A DNA stretch of 5,688 nt, taken from Armatimonadota bacterium. Its GTDB lineage: Bacteria; Armatimonadota; SYMT01. Positions 5,511 to 5,688 of this stretch are shown here, one piece after another. Positions within the stretch are counted from its first letter, which is position 1. The number at the start of each line of letters is the position of its first letter. Location: contig JAJFMS010000280.1 of the NCBI GenBank assembly GCA_020696885.1, positions 1 through 5,688 on the forward strand, written 5' to 3'. The notes below the pieces were generated by a model. That model searched no databases, was not told where the DNA came from, and saw nothing but the letters and a program-made list of their open reading frames with translations. The translations under genes were made by a program, and so were the position numbers.

Positions 5511-5688
5511 TTGATCCACGAATCGCTCAACGAAATCTTCATCCGCGGCACCGCGGCGGACGTAATGACCTGGGCGTTCGACCTTCCTCGCTGGCCGGAG
5601 TTCCTGCCGCACTACCGGTGGGTCCGGATCCTGGAGCGGGAAGGGGATCGGATGACAGTGGAGATGGCTTGCTGGCGGACCGGGATTC
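5511..5688 (+). CDS. SRPBCC/START-fold protein, polyketide cyclase-like (3' truncated)
   Basis: The frame opens at TTG 5511 and stays open for 59 codons to the window edge. The translation begins IHESLNEIFIRGTAADV, then WAFDLPRWPEFLPHYRWVRILEREGDRMTVEM. This is the start of a SRPBCC (Bet v 1/START) domain: a first strand ending before a short helix at the ligand-pocket entrance, then the W-P-x-F-L-P helix motif seen in aromatase/cyclase and CoQ10-binding-type members, and strands 2 and 3. Such proteins bind hydrophobic ligands and, in polyketide clusters, guide ring closure or aromatisation. A downstream in-frame ATG at 5565 would cut away the first strand, so the TTG with its strong ribosome binding site is preferred. 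It lies 40 bases after the flavoprotein and probably belongs to the same operon. Catalytic versus binding role cannot be judged from the fragment. Confidence 0.78.
   Translation, partial: MIHESLNEIFIRGTAADVMTWAFDLPRWPEFLPHYRWVRILEREGDRMTVEMACWRTGI

Noticed and set aside
1..5688. CRISPR array, tRNA/rRNA genes, insertion sequence or prophage
   Set aside because: No regularly spaced repeats, tRNA-like cloverleaf, transposase, or terminal inverted repeats with target duplications were seen on either strand.

Overview
The window is G+C-rich (about two-thirds G+C by eye) bacterial DNA with all confident genes on the + strand. The mix of features (a fibronectin type III / HYDIN-type surface protein, strong G/C third-position bias, an orphan LuxR-type regulator next to polyketide-style tailoring genes) suits a soil- or sediment-type, high-GC bacterium such as an Acidobacteriota, Gemmatimonadota, Chloroflexota or myxobacterial relative. 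Nothing here fixes the phylum.

Left part (1-2133): the 3' end of a secreted or surface protein with tandem FN3 domains and a C-terminal ASPM/SPD-2/HYDIN-like Ig-type domain. A 140-base spacer with a weak candidate promoter follows, then a complete zinc-dependent deacylase of the succinylglutamate desuccinylase/aspartoacylase (AstE/AspA, DoeB-like) family. This gene appears to stand alone.

Middle (2134-2795): about 660 bases with no convincing gene. Its right half holds several inverted repeats: a 15-base odd palindrome, a palindrome centred on GCCAATTGGC, and, just before the next gene, three alternating GTAGGA-type half-sites starting exactly 11 bases apart. It looks like a regulatory region for the operon to its right.

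Right part (2796-5688): a tight same-strand run of four genes. They are a LuxR/NarL-type regulator whose receiver-like N-terminus lacks an obvious phosphoacceptor aspartate, a class I SAM-dependent methyltransferase (9-base gap), a geranylgeranyl-reductase-type FAD oxidoreductase (7-base overlap with the methyltransferase), and the 5' end of an SRPBCC/START-fold polyketide cyclase-like gene that starts at a TTG behind a strong ribosome binding site and runs off the window. A methyltransferase, a flavin oxidoreductase and a SRPBCC protein under one dedicated regulator look like the tailoring end of a small aromatic-polyketide or polyene biosynthetic cluster. The scaffold-building enzymes (ketosynthase, ACP or type III PKS) would have to lie beyond position 5688. 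This cluster with its operator array is the most interesting part of the window. No tRNA, rRNA, CRISPR array, insertion sequence or phage gene was seen.
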